From assembly GCF_003991205.1 (NCBI RefSeq), contig NZ_RXOZ01000036.1, positions 1-64,000 on the forward strand: a DNA stretch of 64,000 bases. Direction: 5' to 3'. Shown in pieces: positions 49,655-59,116 of the stretch. A model generated the notes under the pieces. The model was not told where the DNA came from. It searched no databases and saw only the letters and a list, made by a program, of their open reading frames with translations. Within the stretch, counting starts at the first letter, position 1; each line of letters opens with the position of its first letter. This stretch comes from Georgenia sp. SYP-B2076. GTDB lineage: Bacteria > Actinomycetota > Actinomycetes > Actinomycetales > Actinomycetaceae. The position numbers and the translations under genes are program-made.

Positions 49655-49734
49655 TCAGCAGATACGCCCGTCTGCTCACCGTTTGCAACAACCGTGCGGC
49701 ACGCCTCATTCCGGGCGCGAGCGGGCGTCCGACG

Positions 49735-49754
49735 CGCGGCGGGCGCCCGCCGCG
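49735..49754 (-). terminator. palindrome after thrB, possible terminator
   Basis: CGCGGCGGGCGCCCGCCGCG is a perfect 20-bp palindrome about 60-80 nt beyond the thrB stop and upstream of the rho promoter on the other side. No T-tract. Confidence 0.4.
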
Positions 49755-49815
49755 GACCGGGCGCGAGCCTCGTCCCAGGGTCCGGTCCGGGCCGGGCGCG
49801 CGCCCCATCGCCGGC

Positions 49816-50706
49816 TCAGACCAGGTGCGCACCTGTGCGCGGGACGCCGGGGCGCAGGACCCGCCAGCCGTGGCCCTCGATCCGGGCGACGGTGGCGTCG
49901 TCGAGCGACTCGAGCACGAGCACGCTGGGGCCCGCTCCCGAGATCACCGCGGGCCAGCCCGCCTCGCGCAGCAGCCGGACCGCCTCGGCCGTGCCTCGCA
50001 TGGCGTCCGCGCGGTAGCCCTGGTGCAGCCGGTCCTCCGTGGCGGACATGAGCAGGTCCTTCTGCCCGCCGAGCGCGAGGACGAGCAGCGCCGTGCGCGC
50101 CACGTTGAACGCGGCTTCCCGGTGGGGCACCTCGGCGGGCAGCACGGCCCGGGCGGTGTGGGTGAGCAGCTGGTTCGTGGGGACGAGGACCGTGGGCGCG
50201 AAGCCCTCGTGCAGGGGCACCCGGGCCGCGTGGGGGCCGGCCGCGTCGACCCAGGCGGCCGTGGCCCCGCCGAGCAGCGCCGGCGCGGCGTTGTCCGGGT
50301 GGCCCTCGATCCGGCTGGCCAGCGCCAGGAGGGCGGCGTCGTCGAGGGACTCCGGCTCCCCCACCAGGCCCCGCGCCGCCAGCAGGCCGGCCACCACCGC
50401 CGCGGCGGAGGAGCCCATGCCCCGCCCGTGCGGGATGACGTTGTGGCAGGTCAGCTCGAGGCCGGCCTGCGGGGCGCCCGCGTGCTCGAGGCCCGCCCGG
50501 ACGGCGCGCACCACGAGGTGCGCCTCACCATCGGGCAGGTCCCCGCTGCCCTCGCCGGTGACCTGGACCGTCGTCGGGCCCGCGACCGCGCGCACGCGGA
50601 TCTCGTCCCACACGCCCAGGGCCAGGCCGAGGGAGTCGAACCCGGGGCCGAGGTTGGCCGAGGTGGCCGGCACCCGCACCCGGACCTGGTCGCGCACCAG
50701 CCGCAT
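49816..50706 (-). CDS. thrB: homoserine kinase
   Basis: 296 aa GHMP kinase that phosphorylates homoserine for threonine synthesis. Motifs: VRVRVPATSANLGPGFDSLGLAL, the ATP loop NVIPHGRGMGSSAAAVVAG and, near the end, VISGAGPSVLVL. It starts 19 nt after the thrC stop, completing the order hom-thrC-thrB typical of actinobacteria. Confidence 0.96.
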   Translation of the reverse strand: MRLVRDQVRVRVPATSANLGPGFDSLGLALGVWDEIRVRAVAGPTTVQVTGEGSGDLPDGEAHLVVRAVRAGLEHAGAPQAGLELTCHNVIPHGRGMGSSAAAVVAGLLAARGLVGEPESLDDAALLALASRIEGHPDNAAPALLGGATAAWVDAAGPHAARVPLHEGFAPTVLVPTNQLLTHTARAVLPAEVPHREAAFNVARTALLVLALGGQKDLLMSATEDRLHQGYRADAMRGTAEAVRLLREAGWPAVISGAGPSVLVLESLDDATVARIEGHGWRVLRPGVPRTGAHLV

Positions 50707-50725
50707 CGCCGCCGCCGCGCGCGGG

Positions 50726-51826
50726 TCAGAGACCGAGGGCCGCGACGGCGGCCTCGAGCGTGGGCGCGATGACCTGCGGGGCGACCTTCGTCTCGCCGAG
50801 GGCGGTCGCGGTGTCCTTGAGGCCGTTGCCGGTCACCGTGCACACGACCCGCGCGCCGGCGGGCACCTTGCCGCGCTCGGCGGCCTGGAGCAGCCCGGCG
50901 ACCGAGGCGGCCGACGCCGGCTCGACGAAGACGCCGACCTCGGCGGCGAGCAGCGCCTGCGCGTCGAGGATCTGGGCGTCGCTCACGGCGTCGATCCACC
51001 CGCCGGAGTCGTCCCGGGCCGCCGTGGCCAGCGACCACGACGCGGGGTTGCCGATGCGGATGGCGGTGGCCACGGTCTCGGGGAACTCCACGGGCGCGCC
51101 CTTGACGAACGGCGCGGCGCCCTCGGCCTGCACGCCCCACATCTGCGGGGTCCGCGTGGCGACGGGGGCGAGCCGGGTGGCGGCGTCGTCGACCGAGGCC
51201 GCCGTCGCCCTGCCCGCGTACTCGTTGTAGCCCATCCAGTAGGCGGAGATGTTCCCGGCGTTGCCCACGGGGAGCACGTGGATGTCCGGGGCGTCACCGA
51301 GGGCGTCGACCACCTCGAAGGCGGCGGTCTTCTGCCCCTGCAGGCGGTACGGGTTCACGGAGTTGACCAGGGCGACCGGGTAGGTCTCCGCCATCTCCCG
51401 CACGATGCGCAGGCAGTCGTCGAAGTTGCCGTCCACCGCCACGAGGGTGGCGCCGTGGACGATCGCCTGGGCGAGCTTGCCGGCGGCGATCTTGCCCGCG
51501 GGCAGGACGACGGCGCAGCCGAGGCCGGCGCGGACCGCGTAGGCCGCCGCCGACGCGGAGGTGTTGCCGGTCGACGCGCACACCACCATCTTCATGCCCG
51601 TCGCCGCGACCTTGGACATGGCCATGGTCATGCCGCGGTCCTTGAACGAGCCCGTCGGGTTCGCGCCCTCGACCTTGACGTAGACCTCGGCGCCGGTGCG
51701 CCCGCTCAGGACCGGGGCGCTGACCAGCGGCGTGCCGCCCTCGCCGAGCGTGACGACGGGGTCGCCCTCGCCGATCGGCAGGCGGTCCCGGTACTCCTCG
51801 ATCACTCCGCGCCACAGGTGCGCCAT
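50726..51826 (-). CDS. thrC: threonine synthase
   Basis: 366 aa PLP enzyme that turns phosphohomoserine into threonine. The PLP lysine is in [37 protein letters not shown] and the phosphate loop [18 protein letters not shown] are clear. This is the shorter class typical of Bacillus and actinobacteria. ATG 51826 overlaps the hom stop by one base (TGATG), with GAGGGAG just upstream. Confidence 0.96.
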   Translation of the reverse strand: MAHLWRGVIEEYRDRLPIGEGDPVVTLGEGGTPLVSAPVLSGRTGAEVYVKVEGANPTGSFKDRGMTMAMSKVAATGMKMVVCASTGNTSASAAAYAVRAGLGCAVVLPAGKIAAGKLAQAIVHGATLVAVDGNFDDCLRIVREMAETYPVALVNSVNPYRLQGQKTAAFEVVDALGDAPDIHVLPVGNAGNISAYWMGYNEYAGRATAASVDDAATRLAPVATRTPQMWGVQAEGAAPFVKGAPVEFPETVATAIRIGNPASWSLATAARDDSGGWIDAVSDAQILDAQALLAAEVGVFVEPASAASVAGLLQAAERGKVPAGARVVCTVTGNGLKDTATALGETKVAPQVIAPTLEAAVAALGL

Positions 51827-53151
51827 CAGACTCCCTCGACTCTCATCACCGACACGACCTCGCGGACGCGAGGCTCCTCGGACAGCTTCGCCACCGTTCG
51901 CTCCAGCGCGGCCTCGGTGGCCAGGTGGCTGATGATCGTGATGCGGGCGTCGCCGTCGCTGGCGCCGGTCTGCCGCACGCTCTCGATGGACACGCCCTGC
52001 TCGCCGTAGACGCCGGCGACCTTGGCGAGGGTGCCGGGCTTGTCGGCCAGGCGCAGCTGGACCTGGGTGCGGGCCGGCGTCTGCTCCGGGGTGAGCAGCG
52101 GCAGCGCGGCGTAGACGGACTCGCGCGGCGCGTTGCCGCCGTGGACCTTGTGGCTGGCGGCGGCGACGACGTCGCCGAGCACGGCGGAGGCGGTGGGGGC
52201 CCCGCCCGCGCCCTGGCCGTAGAACATCAGCGTCCCGGCGGAGGCCGCCTCGACGAGGACGGCGTTGAAGGCGCCGTGCACCGCGGCGAGCGGGTGGCTG
52301 GTGGGCACCAGCGCGGGGTAGACGCGCACGCTGATGCCGCGGGTGCCGTCGTCGGCGAGACGCCGGGCGACGGCGAGGAGCTTGATGACGTGGCCGGACT
52401 CGCGGGCCTCGGCCATGTCCTCGGCGGTGATGGCGCGGATGCCGGTGACGGGCACGTCGTCGATGCTCACCCGGGTGTGGAAGGCCAGGGAGGCGAGGAT
52501 CGCGGCCTTGGCGGCGGCGTCGTGCCCGTCGACGTCCGCGGTGGGGTCCGCCTCCGCGAACCCGCGCTCCTGGGCCAGCGCGAGGGCGTCGTCGAAGCTG
52601 AGGCCGCGGGTGGCCATCTCGTCGAGGATGAAGTTCGTCGTGCCGTTGACGATCCCGAGGACCGCGTTCACGTTGTCGCCGGCGAGGGACTCGCGGAGCC
52701 CGTAGACCACCGGCACCGCGCCCGCGACGGCCGCCTCGTAGTACAGGTCCGCGCCGCTGCGCTCGGCGGCGGCGTGCAGCTCGGGGCCGTGGGCGGCGAG
52801 CAGCGCCTTGTTGCCGGTGACGACGGTGGCGCCTGACTCCAGGGCCGCGAGGACGAGGGGACGCACGGGCTCGATGCCGCCGATGAGCTCGATGACGACG
52901 TCGGCGGTGCGCACCAGCGAGGCCGCGTCGTCGGTGAGGAGCTCGCGCGGCACCCACGGGGACCGCTCGGCGGCGGTGTCGCGCACGGCGATCCCGGCGA
53001 GCTCGAGGCGGGCGCCGGCGCGGGCGGCCAGGTCGTCGGCGTGCTCCTGGAGCAGCCGCACCACCTGGGAGCCGACCGTGCCGCATCCCAGCAGGGCGAT
53101 GCGCACGACGCCGCCTGGGCGCTGCGCCGTCTCGTGGGTCGGTGTGCTCAC
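51826..53151 (-). CDS. hom: homoserine dehydrogenase
   Basis: 441 aa. Reduces aspartate semialdehyde to homoserine. Rossmann motif [17 protein letters not shown], catalytic region [23 protein letters not shown] and [16 protein letters not shown], and a C-terminal ACT domain ([31 protein letters not shown]) that gives threonine feedback control in relatives. GTG 53151 has GAGAGGA 6 nt upstream. First gene of the threonine operon. Confidence 0.97.
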   Translation of the reverse strand: MSTPTHETAQRPGGVVRIALLGCGTVGSQVVRLLQEHADDLAARAGARLELAGIAVRDTAAERSPWVPRELLTDDAASLVRTADVVIELIGGIEPVRPLVLAALESGATVVTGNKALLAAHGPELHAAAERSGADLYYEAAVAGAVPVVYGLRESLAGDNVNAVLGIVNGTTNFILDEMATRGLSFDDALALAQERGFAEADPTADVDGHDAAAKAAILASLAFHTRVSIDDVPVTGIRAITAEDMAEARESGHVIKLLAVARRLADDGTRGISVRVYPALVPTSHPLAAVHGAFNAVLVEAASAGTLMFYGQGAGGAPTASAVLGDVVAAASHKVHGGNAPRESVYAALPLLTPEQTPARTQVQLRLADKPGTLAKVAGVYGEQGVSIESVRQTGASDGDARITIISHLATEAALERTVAKLSEEPRVREVVSVMRVEGV

Positions 53152-53208
53152 CGTCGATCCTCTCGTCGAAGCCGGGCCTGTCCGGAACCCGCGGTCGGGG
53201 CCCCGGCC

Positions 53209-53214
53209 AGGATA
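53209..53214 (-). promoter_or_regulatory. -10 box of hom-thrC-thrB
   Basis: TATCCT on the minus strand, about 60 nt before GTG 53151, in the 116-bp gap after lysA. No leader ORF rich in Thr or Ile codons is found behind it. Confidence 0.4.
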
Positions 53215-53267
53215 GGGGGCGCCCGGCCGGTGCCCCGGACGGTGTCCACGGACGGCGCCCGGCGCGG

Positions 53268-54677
53268 TCAGCCGAGGTCGAGGGCCAGGAGGTCGTCGAC
53301 CGTCTCGCGCCGCACGAGCACCCGGACCGTCCCGTCGTCCACCGCCAGCACGGGCGGGCGGGGAACCATGTTGTAGTTGCTCGCCATGGAGCGCCCGTAG
53401 GCGCCGGTGGCGGGCACCGCGAGCAGGTCGCCGTCGGCGACGTCCCCGGGCAGCGCCACGTGCCGGACGACGATGTCGCCGCTCTCGCAGTGCTTGCCGA
53501 CCACGCGGGCGGTGACCGGCTCCGCGCGGGAGGCGCGCGAGGCCAGCGCCGCGGTGTAGTCCGCCTGGTACAGGGCGGGGCGGATGTTGTCGCTCATGCC
53601 GCCGTCCACGCTGACGTACGTGCGCGACCCGCCGTCGTCGAGGGCGACGGGCTTGACCGTGCCCACGGTGTACAGCGTCAGGCCGGAGGGTCCGACGACG
53701 GAGCGGCCGGGCTCGACGGAGATCCGCGGCGGGGCCGTGCCGAGGTCGGCGCAGGCGCGGCGCACGACGTCCGCGAGCGCGGCCGCGACCGCCCCCGGCG
53801 CGTTCGGCGCCCCCTCGGTGCCGGTGTAGGCGATGCCGTACCCGCCGCCGAGGTCGACCTCCCCCACCAGCACGCCGGTGTCCGCGGCGATCTCGGCGCG
53901 CAGCCCGAGGATGGCGCGGGCTGCCACCTCGAAGCCGGCCAGGTCGAGGATCTGGGAGCCGATGTGGGAGTGCAGGCCCACGAGCTCCAGCTCCTCGTGG
54001 GCGAGGATCGCGTCGACGGCGGCCCGGGCCGCCCCGGAGGCCAGCGACAGGCCGAACTTCTGGTCCTCGTGCGCGGTGGCGATGAACTCGTGCCCGCCGG
54101 CGTGCACCCCGGTGGTGACGCGGACCATGACGGGAGCGCGCACGCCGAGCTCGGCGGCTACGGCCGCGACCTTCTCGATCTCCGGCAGGGAGTCCACGAC
54201 GAGGCGCCCGACGCCGTGGGTGAGCGCCGCGGCGATCTCGCCCGCGGACTTGTTGTTGCCGTGCAGGCCGATGTGGGCGCCCGGGACCTGCGCGCGCAGG
54301 GCCACGGCGAGCTCGCCGCCGGTGGACGTGTCGATCCGCAGGCCCTCCTCGTGCACCCAGCGGGCGACGGCGACGGAGAGGAACGCCTTGCCGGCGTAGT
54401 ACACGTCGGCGCCGGCGAGGCCCTCGGCGGGCGCGAAGGCGGCGTCGAAGGCGACGGCGAAGGCGCGGGCGCGGGCGCGCAGGTCCGCCTCGTCGACGAC
54501 GTAGGCGGGCGTGCCGTGCTCCGCGGCGATGGCGCGCACGTCGACGCCGGCGACGCTCAGGGCGCCGTCCTCGCCGCGGCGCACCGAGGTGGACCAGACG
54601 CCGGCCGGGGTGCCGTCCGGCTCCGGGGCGGTGCGGGCGAGCTCCTGGGGCGCCGCGGCGGCGTGGGCGCCGCTCAC
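53268..54677 (-). CDS. lysA: diaminopimelate decarboxylase
   Basis: 469 aa. Last step of lysine synthesis. A Pro/Ala/Thr-rich start of about 45 residues precedes [19 protein letters not shown] lysine in [11 protein letters not shown], then [34 protein letters not shown], and the substrate Cys in [11 protein letters not shown] with the [12 protein letters not shown] end motif. GTG 54677 overlaps the argS stop by 4 nt, the classical argS-lysA coupling of actinobacteria. Confidence 0.97.
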   Translation of the reverse strand: MSGAHAAAAPQELARTAPEPDGTPAGVWSTSVRRGEDGALSVAGVDVRAIAAEHGTPAYVVDEADLRARARAFAVAFDAAFAPAEGLAGADVYYAGKAFLSVAVARWVHEEGLRIDTSTGGELAVALRAQVPGAHIGLHGNNKSAGEIAAALTHGVGRLVVDSLPEIEKVAAVAAELGVRAPVMVRVTTGVHAGGHEFIATAHEDQKFGLSLASGAARAAVDAILAHEELELVGLHSHIGSQILDLAGFEVAARAILGLRAEIAADTGVLVGEVDLGGGYGIAYTGTEGAPNAPGAVAAALADVVRRACADLGTAPPRISVEPGRSVVGPSGLTLYTVGTVKPVALDDGGSRTYVSVDGGMSDNIRPALYQADYTAALASRASRAEPVTARVVGKHCESGDIVVRHVALPGDVADGDLLAVPATGAYGRSMASNYNMVPRPPVLAVDDGTVRVLVRRETVDDLLALDLG

Positions 54678-56320
54678 ATCCGCTCCGGCGCGCTCACGCC
54701 GAGCAGGTCGAGCCCGTTCACGAGGACCTGGGTGGTGGCGTCGTTGAGCCACAGCCGGGCGCGGTGCGAGCTCTCCACCGGGGCGTCCCCGCGGGGCGTG
54801 ACCCGGGTCTGCCCGTACCAGGTGTGGTAGGCCGCGGCGAGCTGTTCGAGGTACCGGGCGACCCGGTGCGGCTCGCGCGTCTTCGCCGCGTGCGCGACGA
54901 CGCCGGGGAACTGCCCGAGCACGCCGAGGAGGTCCGCGTCGGCCGGGTGGTCGAGGGCCGCGGGCTCGAAGTCCTCCCGGGTGACGCCGTGCGCGGCCGC
55001 GTTCAGCGACACGTTGCGGGTGCGCGCGTGGGCGTACTGGACGTAGTAGACCGGGTTGTCGAGGTTCTGCTCGCGGAGCTTCTCCCCGTCGAGGGTCAGG
55101 GGCGAGTCGGCGGGGAACCGGGCGAGGGAGTAGCGGATCGGGTCCGTGCCGATCCACTCGATGATGTCGCGCAGCTCGACGATGTTGCCCGCGCGCTTGC
55201 TCATCCGCGCGCCGGAGACGGAGACGAGCTGCCCGATGAGGATCTCGATGTTGGTGTCCGGGTCGTCGCCGGCGCAGGACGCGATGGCCTTGAGCCGGCC
55301 CACGTACCCGTGGTGGTCGGCGCCGAGGAGGTAGATCTTCTCGTTGAAGCCGCGGTCCTTCTTCGACAGGTAGTACGCGGCGTCCGCGGCGAAGTAGGTC
55401 GGCGTGCCGTCGGCGCGGACCATGACCCGGTCCTTGTCGTCGGAGAAGTCGGTGGTGCGCAGCCACACGGCGCCGCCGTCGTCGAAGACGTGCCCCTGCT
55501 CGCGCAGGCGCTCCACGGCGTTCTTCACGGCGCCGTTGGCGTGCAGCTCACGCTCGGAGAACCACACGTCGAAGTGGACGTTGAAGTCGGCGAGCGTCTG
55601 CTCGATCTCGGCCATCTGCAGGCGGTAGCCGAGCTCCTGGGCGACGGCGACGGCCTCGCCCGGGGGCAGCTCGGTCAGGTCGGGGCGCTCGGCGAGGACC
55701 TTGGCGGCCAGCTCGGCGACGTACTCGCCCTGGTACCCGCCCTCCGGCACCTCGGTGCCGGTGGCCCGGGCGAGGATCGAGGCGCCGAACTTGGCCATCT
55801 GGGAGCCGGCGTCGTTGACGTAGTACTCCGGGGCGACCGTCGCGCCCGAGGCGCGGAGCAGGCGCACGAGGTCGTCGCCGAGCGCCGCCCACCGGGTGTG
55901 GCCGATGTGCAGCGGCCCGGTGGGGTTCGCGGAGACGAACTCCATGTTGATGACGTGGCCGGCGAGGGCGTCGTTGTGCCCGTACCCGGCGCCGGTCTCG
56001 ACGATGGTGCGAGCGAGCTCGCCGGCCGCGCCCGCCTCGATGCGGATGTTGAGGAACCCCGGCCCGGCGACCTCGGCGGCGGCGATGCCGTCGGCCTCGG
56101 TCAGGCGCGCGGCGAGGAGCTCGGCGAGGGCGCGCGGGTTGGTGCCGACCTTCTTGGCGAGCTGCATCGCGACGTTGGTGGCCCAGTCGCCGTGCTCGCG
56201 CTGGCGCGGCCGCTCGACCTTGGGCTCCGGCACGTCCTCCGCGGCGAGGGCGACCTCGCCGGCGGCGACGGCGTCGAGCAGGACGGCGCGGATAAGGGCG
56301 GCAAGTTCAGCTGGGGTCAC
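54674..56320 (-). CDS. argS: arginyl-tRNA synthetase
   Basis: 548 aa class I synthetase. N-terminal Add-1 domain, HIGH-type motif in VSANPTGPLHIGHTRWAALGD, KMSKS region variant ARMSKRAGNIV, and a C-terminal helical anticodon domain. GTG 56320 sits 6 nt after TACCCT and lacks a ribosome site, so the argS-lysA transcript is probably leaderless. A tRNA-Arg gene lies about 1 kb away on the other strand; no functional link is implied. Confidence 0.97.
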   Translation of the reverse strand: MTPAELAALIRAVLLDAVAAGEVALAAEDVPEPKVERPRQREHGDWATNVAMQLAKKVGTNPRALAELLAARLTEADGIAAAEVAGPGFLNIRIEAGAAGELARTIVETGAGYGHNDALAGHVINMEFVSANPTGPLHIGHTRWAALGDDLVRLLRASGATVAPEYYVNDAGSQMAKFGASILARATGTEVPEGGYQGEYVAELAAKVLAERPDLTELPPGEAVAVAQELGYRLQMAEIEQTLADFNVHFDVWFSERELHANGAVKNAVERLREQGHVFDDGGAVWLRTTDFSDDKDRVMVRADGTPTYFAADAAYYLSKKDRGFNEKIYLLGADHHGYVGRLKAIASCAGDDPDTNIEILIGQLVSVSGARMSKRAGNIVELRDIIEWIGTDPIRYSLARFPADSPLTLDGEKLREQNLDNPVYYVQYAHARTRNVSLNAAAHGVTREDFEPAALDHPADADLLGVLGQFPGVVAHAAKTREPHRVARYLEQLAAAYHTWYGQTRVTPRGDAPVESSHRARLWLNDATTQVLVNGLDLLGVSAPERM

Positions 56321-56326
56321 CAGGAC

Positions 56327-56332
56327 AGGGTA
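56327..56332 (-). promoter_or_regulatory. -10 box of argS-lysA
   Basis: TACCCT on the minus strand, 6 nt before GTG 56320; leaderless type. Confidence 0.55.
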
Positions 56333-56397
56333 GTCGCAGGCCAGTCAGCGGCGAGAACGGGCCGCCACGGGCGGGTGCGGGTCCGGCCTCGCCGCCG

Positions 56398-56457
56398 GTC
56401 ACAGGGGTACATGGCCGCCCGTCACAGGGGCACGTGGCCGCCCGTCACAGGGGCATG
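56398..56457. repeat. 23-bp tandem repeat spanning a gene 3' end
   Basis: Copies at 56398-56420, 56421-56443 and a partial one from 56444, each beginning GTCACAGGGG. The third contains the stop codon of the membrane protein gene at 56445, so the first two look like duplications of its 3' end. Confidence 0.8.
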
Positions 56458-57146
56458 TGCTTGTAGAGCTCGGCGAGGGGCTTGCCGGGGCCGGTCAGGG
56501 TGACGACCACGCCGTCGTCCGTGCGCCAGACGAGCCTGGCGGTGACGCCGTCCTCGAGGAGGTAGTACCAGTAGTGCCCGGTGCCGTCGACATAGACGGA
56601 GCCCTCCTCCCCCTTGGTGGCTCCGGCGGCGTCGAGGTCGGCCACCAGCGCCGCGCTGTAGGCGTCCTGCGCCTCGATCGTGCCGAAGGCCGCCGCGGTG
56701 ACGGGCACGTTCGTGGTGCCATCGGTGTAGGTGCCGGCCAGGGCCTCGCGGGCGCCCGCAGCCGTGGCGGCGGTGTCCGGGCCCCACCCCGGGGCTGCGA
56801 GCGTGAAGACCGTGCCGGCCACCGCGGCGCCCATGCGCGGCTCGAGCGGGTCGGGGCTGACCGTGCGGGTGGTCCCGGTCGGCGCGGCCGACGGCGCGGC
56901 GGTCGCCGCGGCGGATCCCGGGGCCGAGGGGGCGTCCGCGGGCGCGAGCGTCGGCGTCGCGGGGGCGGCGGGCCCGGCCCCGTCCCGGCCGAGGAGCACC
57001 ATCGCCGCGGCCGCGACGAGGACGACGAGGACCAGGGCGACGACGGGGGCGAGCCACCTCCGCGCGGCGCCGGCGCCCTGCCCGGCCGGCGCGCCGTGGG
57101 GGCCGTCCGGCGCCTCTGCCGGGTCGTCGGACGGCGCGTGGCTCAT
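56445..57146 (-). CDS. membrane-anchored protein of unknown function
   Basis: 233 aa. A hydrophilic N-terminus (about 33 residues) precedes one membrane helix (WLAPVVALVLVVLVAAAAMVLL). A Pro/Ala/Thr-rich linker then leads to an external domain of about 110 residues with PLEPRMGAAVAGTVFTLAAPGWGPDTAATAAG and GHYWYYLLEDGVTARLVWRTDDGVVVTLTG. No family recognised. ATG 57146 has GGAGGGAG upstream. It is expressed toward argS but separated from it by repeats. Confidence 0.72.
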   Translation of the reverse strand: MSHAPSDDPAEAPDGPHGAPAGQGAGAARRWLAPVVALVLVVLVAAAAMVLLGRDGAGPAAPATPTLAPADAPSAPGSAAATAAPSAAPTGTTRTVSPDPLEPRMGAAVAGTVFTLAAPGWGPDTAATAAGAREALAGTYTDGTTNVPVTAAAFGTIEAQDAYSAALVADLDAAGATKGEEGSVYVDGTGHYWYYLLEDGVTARLVWRTDDGVVVTLTGPGKPLAELYKHMPL

Positions 57147-57304
57147 CTGCTTCTCCCTCCGGCGCCGCGGCGTCTCGCCGGGCACCCGTGGCCAGGCTAG
57201 GGCCGCGCTCGGTGCGCTGTCTCCCCGGCGCGGGATCGCCCCTCTTCTCGGCCCGGGGAGCGGCCGAGCGCGGGGCGGAGGTGAAGGAGGGGGCAAACGG
57301 CTGA

Positions 57305-57310
57305 TAACAT
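57305..57310 (+). promoter_or_regulatory. extended -10 promoter of the tRNA-Arg gene
   Basis: TGATAACAT contains TAACAT with an upstream TG. The tRNA begins 25 nt beyond it. Confidence 0.5.
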
Positions 57311-57334
57311 CGTCAGGCGCCCGCAGGGGTGCAC

Positions 57335-57407
57335 GCCCCTTTAGCTCAGTGGATAGAGCGTCTGCCTCCGGAGCAGAAGGTCGCTGGTTCGAATCCAGTA
57401 GGGGGCA
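57335..57407 (+). tRNA. tRNA-Arg (anticodon CCG)
   Basis: 73 nt cloverleaf: acceptor GCCCCTT pairs with AGGGGGC plus discriminator A. The D-arm includes TAGCTCAGT, the anticodon stem TCTGC/GCAGA closes loop CTCCGGA with anticodon CCG at 57368-57370 (reads CGG), and the T-loop is TTCGAAT. CCA is not encoded. An extended -10 box lies upstream and a hairpin terminator follows. Confidence 0.96.
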
Positions 57408-57412
57408 CCGCG

Positions 57413-57438
57413 GAGCCCTCGTCGAAGGACGGGGGCTC
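57413..57438 (+). terminator. intrinsic terminator after tRNA-Arg
   Basis: GAGCCCTCGTC (57413-57423) pairs with GACGGGGGCTC (57428-57438), one G-T pair, around a GAAG tetraloop, followed by TTGTG. Confidence 0.8.
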
Positions 57439-57500
57439 TTGTGCTGTCGGGGCCGCCGCGCGCGGCCGGGCCGTGCGTCATGCCGCGGCCGCGCGCCCCG

Positions 57501-58121
57501 TCACGCCGCGGCAGGCTCGGCGATCAGCTCCCGCAGCGCCCCGAGCAGCGCGTCGGCCACCGCCGCGACCTCGTCGACGCCGATCCTCGCCGCGTCCTCG
57601 CCGCGCAGGAGCACGGCCTCGACCGCGCCCCAGGAGGCGAACCCGAGCACCCGCGCGGCGACCCCCGCGTCCGTGCCCAGCTCCGCCCCGTGCTCGACGT
57701 CGGCCCTCAGGTGATGCTCGGCGCGCGCCACGAACGCGTCGCACACCGCGCGGACCAGCCCCGGGTCCCCCTCGGGGCCCAGCAGGCCGGCGTAGATCTG
57801 CCGGTTGTCCTGCATGTGCTCGAGGAGCGCCGTGAGCCACAGCCGGTAGGCGACGAGGCCGTCGGCCTCCCCCGCCGGGCGCTGCGCGGTGATGCCGCGG
57901 AGGACCTGCCCGACGACGGTCCCCGCGACCTCGGCGACGGTGTCGAAGTGCTGGTAGAAGGTGGTGCGGTGGACGCCCGCGGTCCGGCACAGCTCGGCCA
58001 CGGTGATCTGGCTGAGCGGGGTGTGGCTGACCAGCTCGGTCAGCGCCCGGCGCAGTGCCGCGAGGGTGCGACGCGTGCGCGGGTCCACCCGTCGCCCAGG
58101 AGAGGTCATGGCGGTCATCAT
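57501..58121 (-). CDS. TetR-family transcriptional regulator
   Basis: 206 aa. N-terminal helix-turn-helix: [46 protein letters not shown] is the TetR DNA-binding signature (YQHF in place of the common YxHF). The C-terminal part is helical and poorly conserved; its ligand is unknown. Three in-frame ATGs lie at 58121, 58118 and 58109; 58121 has a GGGA 7 nt before it. It is downstream of the GDPD gene on the same strand, with only 49 bp between. Confidence 0.88.
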   Translation of the reverse strand: MMTAMTSPGRRVDPRTRRTLAALRRALTELVSHTPLSQITVAELCRTAGVHRTTFYQHFDTVAEVAGTVVGQVLRGITAQRPAGEADGLVAYRLWLTALLEHMQDNRQIYAGLLGPEGDPGLVRAVCDAFVARAEHHLRADVEHGAELGTDAGVAARVLGFASWGAVEAVLLRGEDAARIGVDEVAAVADALLGALRELIAEPAAA

Positions 58122-58170
58122 GCCGCCATCCCGGTTGGCCTATGCGGTAAATGCCGAGGTCGGCGCCCTG

Positions 58171-58953
58171 CTAGTGCCACGGCCCCCGCGTGGCGAGCAC
58201 GTCGCGGAGCACCCGCGGGCGGTCCGAGACGAGGCCGTCGACGCCGAGGTCCAGGAGCCGGGTCATCTCCGCGGGCTCGTCCACCGTCCACACGTGCACC
58301 GCCAGGCCGTGCCGGTGCGCGGCGGCCACGAACCGCGCCGTGACGACCGGGACGCCGCGGAAGCGCACGGGCACCTGCACGCAGACCGCGCCCTCGTCCG
58401 GCCCGGGGACGCGGCGCAGGGCCAGCGCCGCCGGGGGGCCCGGCGCCCGCGACGCCCCGAGCAGCCGGGCGACGGCGCGCCGGCCGAGGCTGGTGGCGGT
58501 CCCCGGCGCCAGCGCGCGGAGCCGCTCCAGCCGCGCGTCGGAGAACGAGGCCAGGGCGACCCGCTCGGCGGCGCCGACCCGGCGCAGGGTGCGCACCAGC
58601 GGCAGGGCGACGGCGTCCTCCTTCGCGTCGATGTTCACCCGCAGGCCCGGATAGTCCGCGAGGAGCTCGTCGAGCCGCAGGAGCGGCTGGCCCCCGCGGT
58701 CGCGCAGGCGCGAGAGCCGGTCCCACGTCATCCCGGCCACGGGACCGGTCCCGTCGGTCACGCGGTCGACGGTGGCGTCGTGCGAGAGGACGACCACGCC
58801 GTCGGAGGTGGCCCGCACGTCCGTCTCGAGGTACCCCAGTCCCAGCCCGATCGTGTGCTCGACGGCGGCCCGGGAGTTCTCCGGGGCCTCGGCGCCGCCA
58901 CCGCGGTGGGCGAGGGCGATGGGGCCGGGGCCGGCGAGGTAGGGGCTGCTCAT
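58171..58953 (-). CDS. glycerophosphodiester phosphodiesterase
   Basis: 260 aa, TIM-barrel GDPD. Motifs IALAHRGGGAEAPENSRAAV (catalytic His and metal Glu), LETDVRATSDGVVVLSHDATVDRVTDGTGPV (metal site and second His), NIDAKED, and the end VHVWTVDEPAEMTRLLDLGVDGLVSDRP. No signal peptide, so it is likely cytoplasmic and releases glycerol 3-phosphate from lipid head-group remnants. ATG 58953 has AGGA 8 nt upstream; ATG 58962 is an alternative. Confidence 0.93.
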   Translation of the reverse strand: MSSPYLAGPGPIALAHRGGGAEAPENSRAAVEHTIGLGLGYLETDVRATSDGVVVLSHDATVDRVTDGTGPVAGMTWDRLSRLRDRGGQPLLRLDELLADYPGLRVNIDAKEDAVALPLVRTLRRVGAAERVALASFSDARLERLRALAPGTATSLGRRAVARLLGASRAPGPPAALALRRVPGPDEGAVCVQVPVRFRGVPVVTARFVAAAHRHGLAVHVWTVDEPAEMTRLLDLGVDGLVSDRPRVLRDVLATRGPWH

Positions 58954-59104
58954 GCCGCCCATCCTGCCGCGCCGGGGCGGTCGGCGGGGGCGCGCCGGGG
59001 GCGCGCCCGGGGCGCCCGCCCCTCCCGCGAGCACGTCGCTGGCCCACACCCCTGGGACGGGAAGTATGTGCGGCGCGGCTATCGGGCGCGCACGGCGCGC
59101 TCCG

Positions 59105-59110
59105 TACGGT
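59105..59110 (+). promoter_or_regulatory. -10 box of the SDR gene
   Basis: TACGGT ends 6 nt before GTG 59117; leaderless type. Confidence 0.55.
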
Positions 59111-59116
59111 TCTTCC

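Larger units (their letters stand above)
49445..49815 (-). other. thrB-rho intergenic region with rho leader
   Basis: 371 bases without a gene. It holds a perfect 20-bp palindrome (49735-49754) that may end the hom-thrC-thrB transcript, a rho promoter box (49649-49654) and about 200 nt of predicted rho leader. The leader contains a CCAGCC/GGCTGG hairpin (49501-49517) and a CGTCC/GGACG hairpin (49466-49481) just before the ribosome site. Confidence 0.55.

Noticed and set aside
53217-53260. Terminator hairpin GGGCGCC/GGCGCCC after lysA
   Set aside because: The loop is about 30 nt and overlaps the hom promoter region; too weak to call.
53152-53267. Threonine/isoleucine attenuator before hom
   Set aside because: The predicted leader of about 50 nt has no short ORF with Thr or Ile codon runs.
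56422-57057. Alternative minus-strand frame over the membrane protein gene at 56445
   Set aside because: It is Arg/Gly-rich without hydrophobic pattern; the chosen frame has a ribosome site, a membrane helix and a folded-looking domain.
58130-58160. TetR operator in TGCGGTAAATGCCG upstream of the TetR gene
   Set aside because: Only one half-site is visible; no convincing inverted partner was found.
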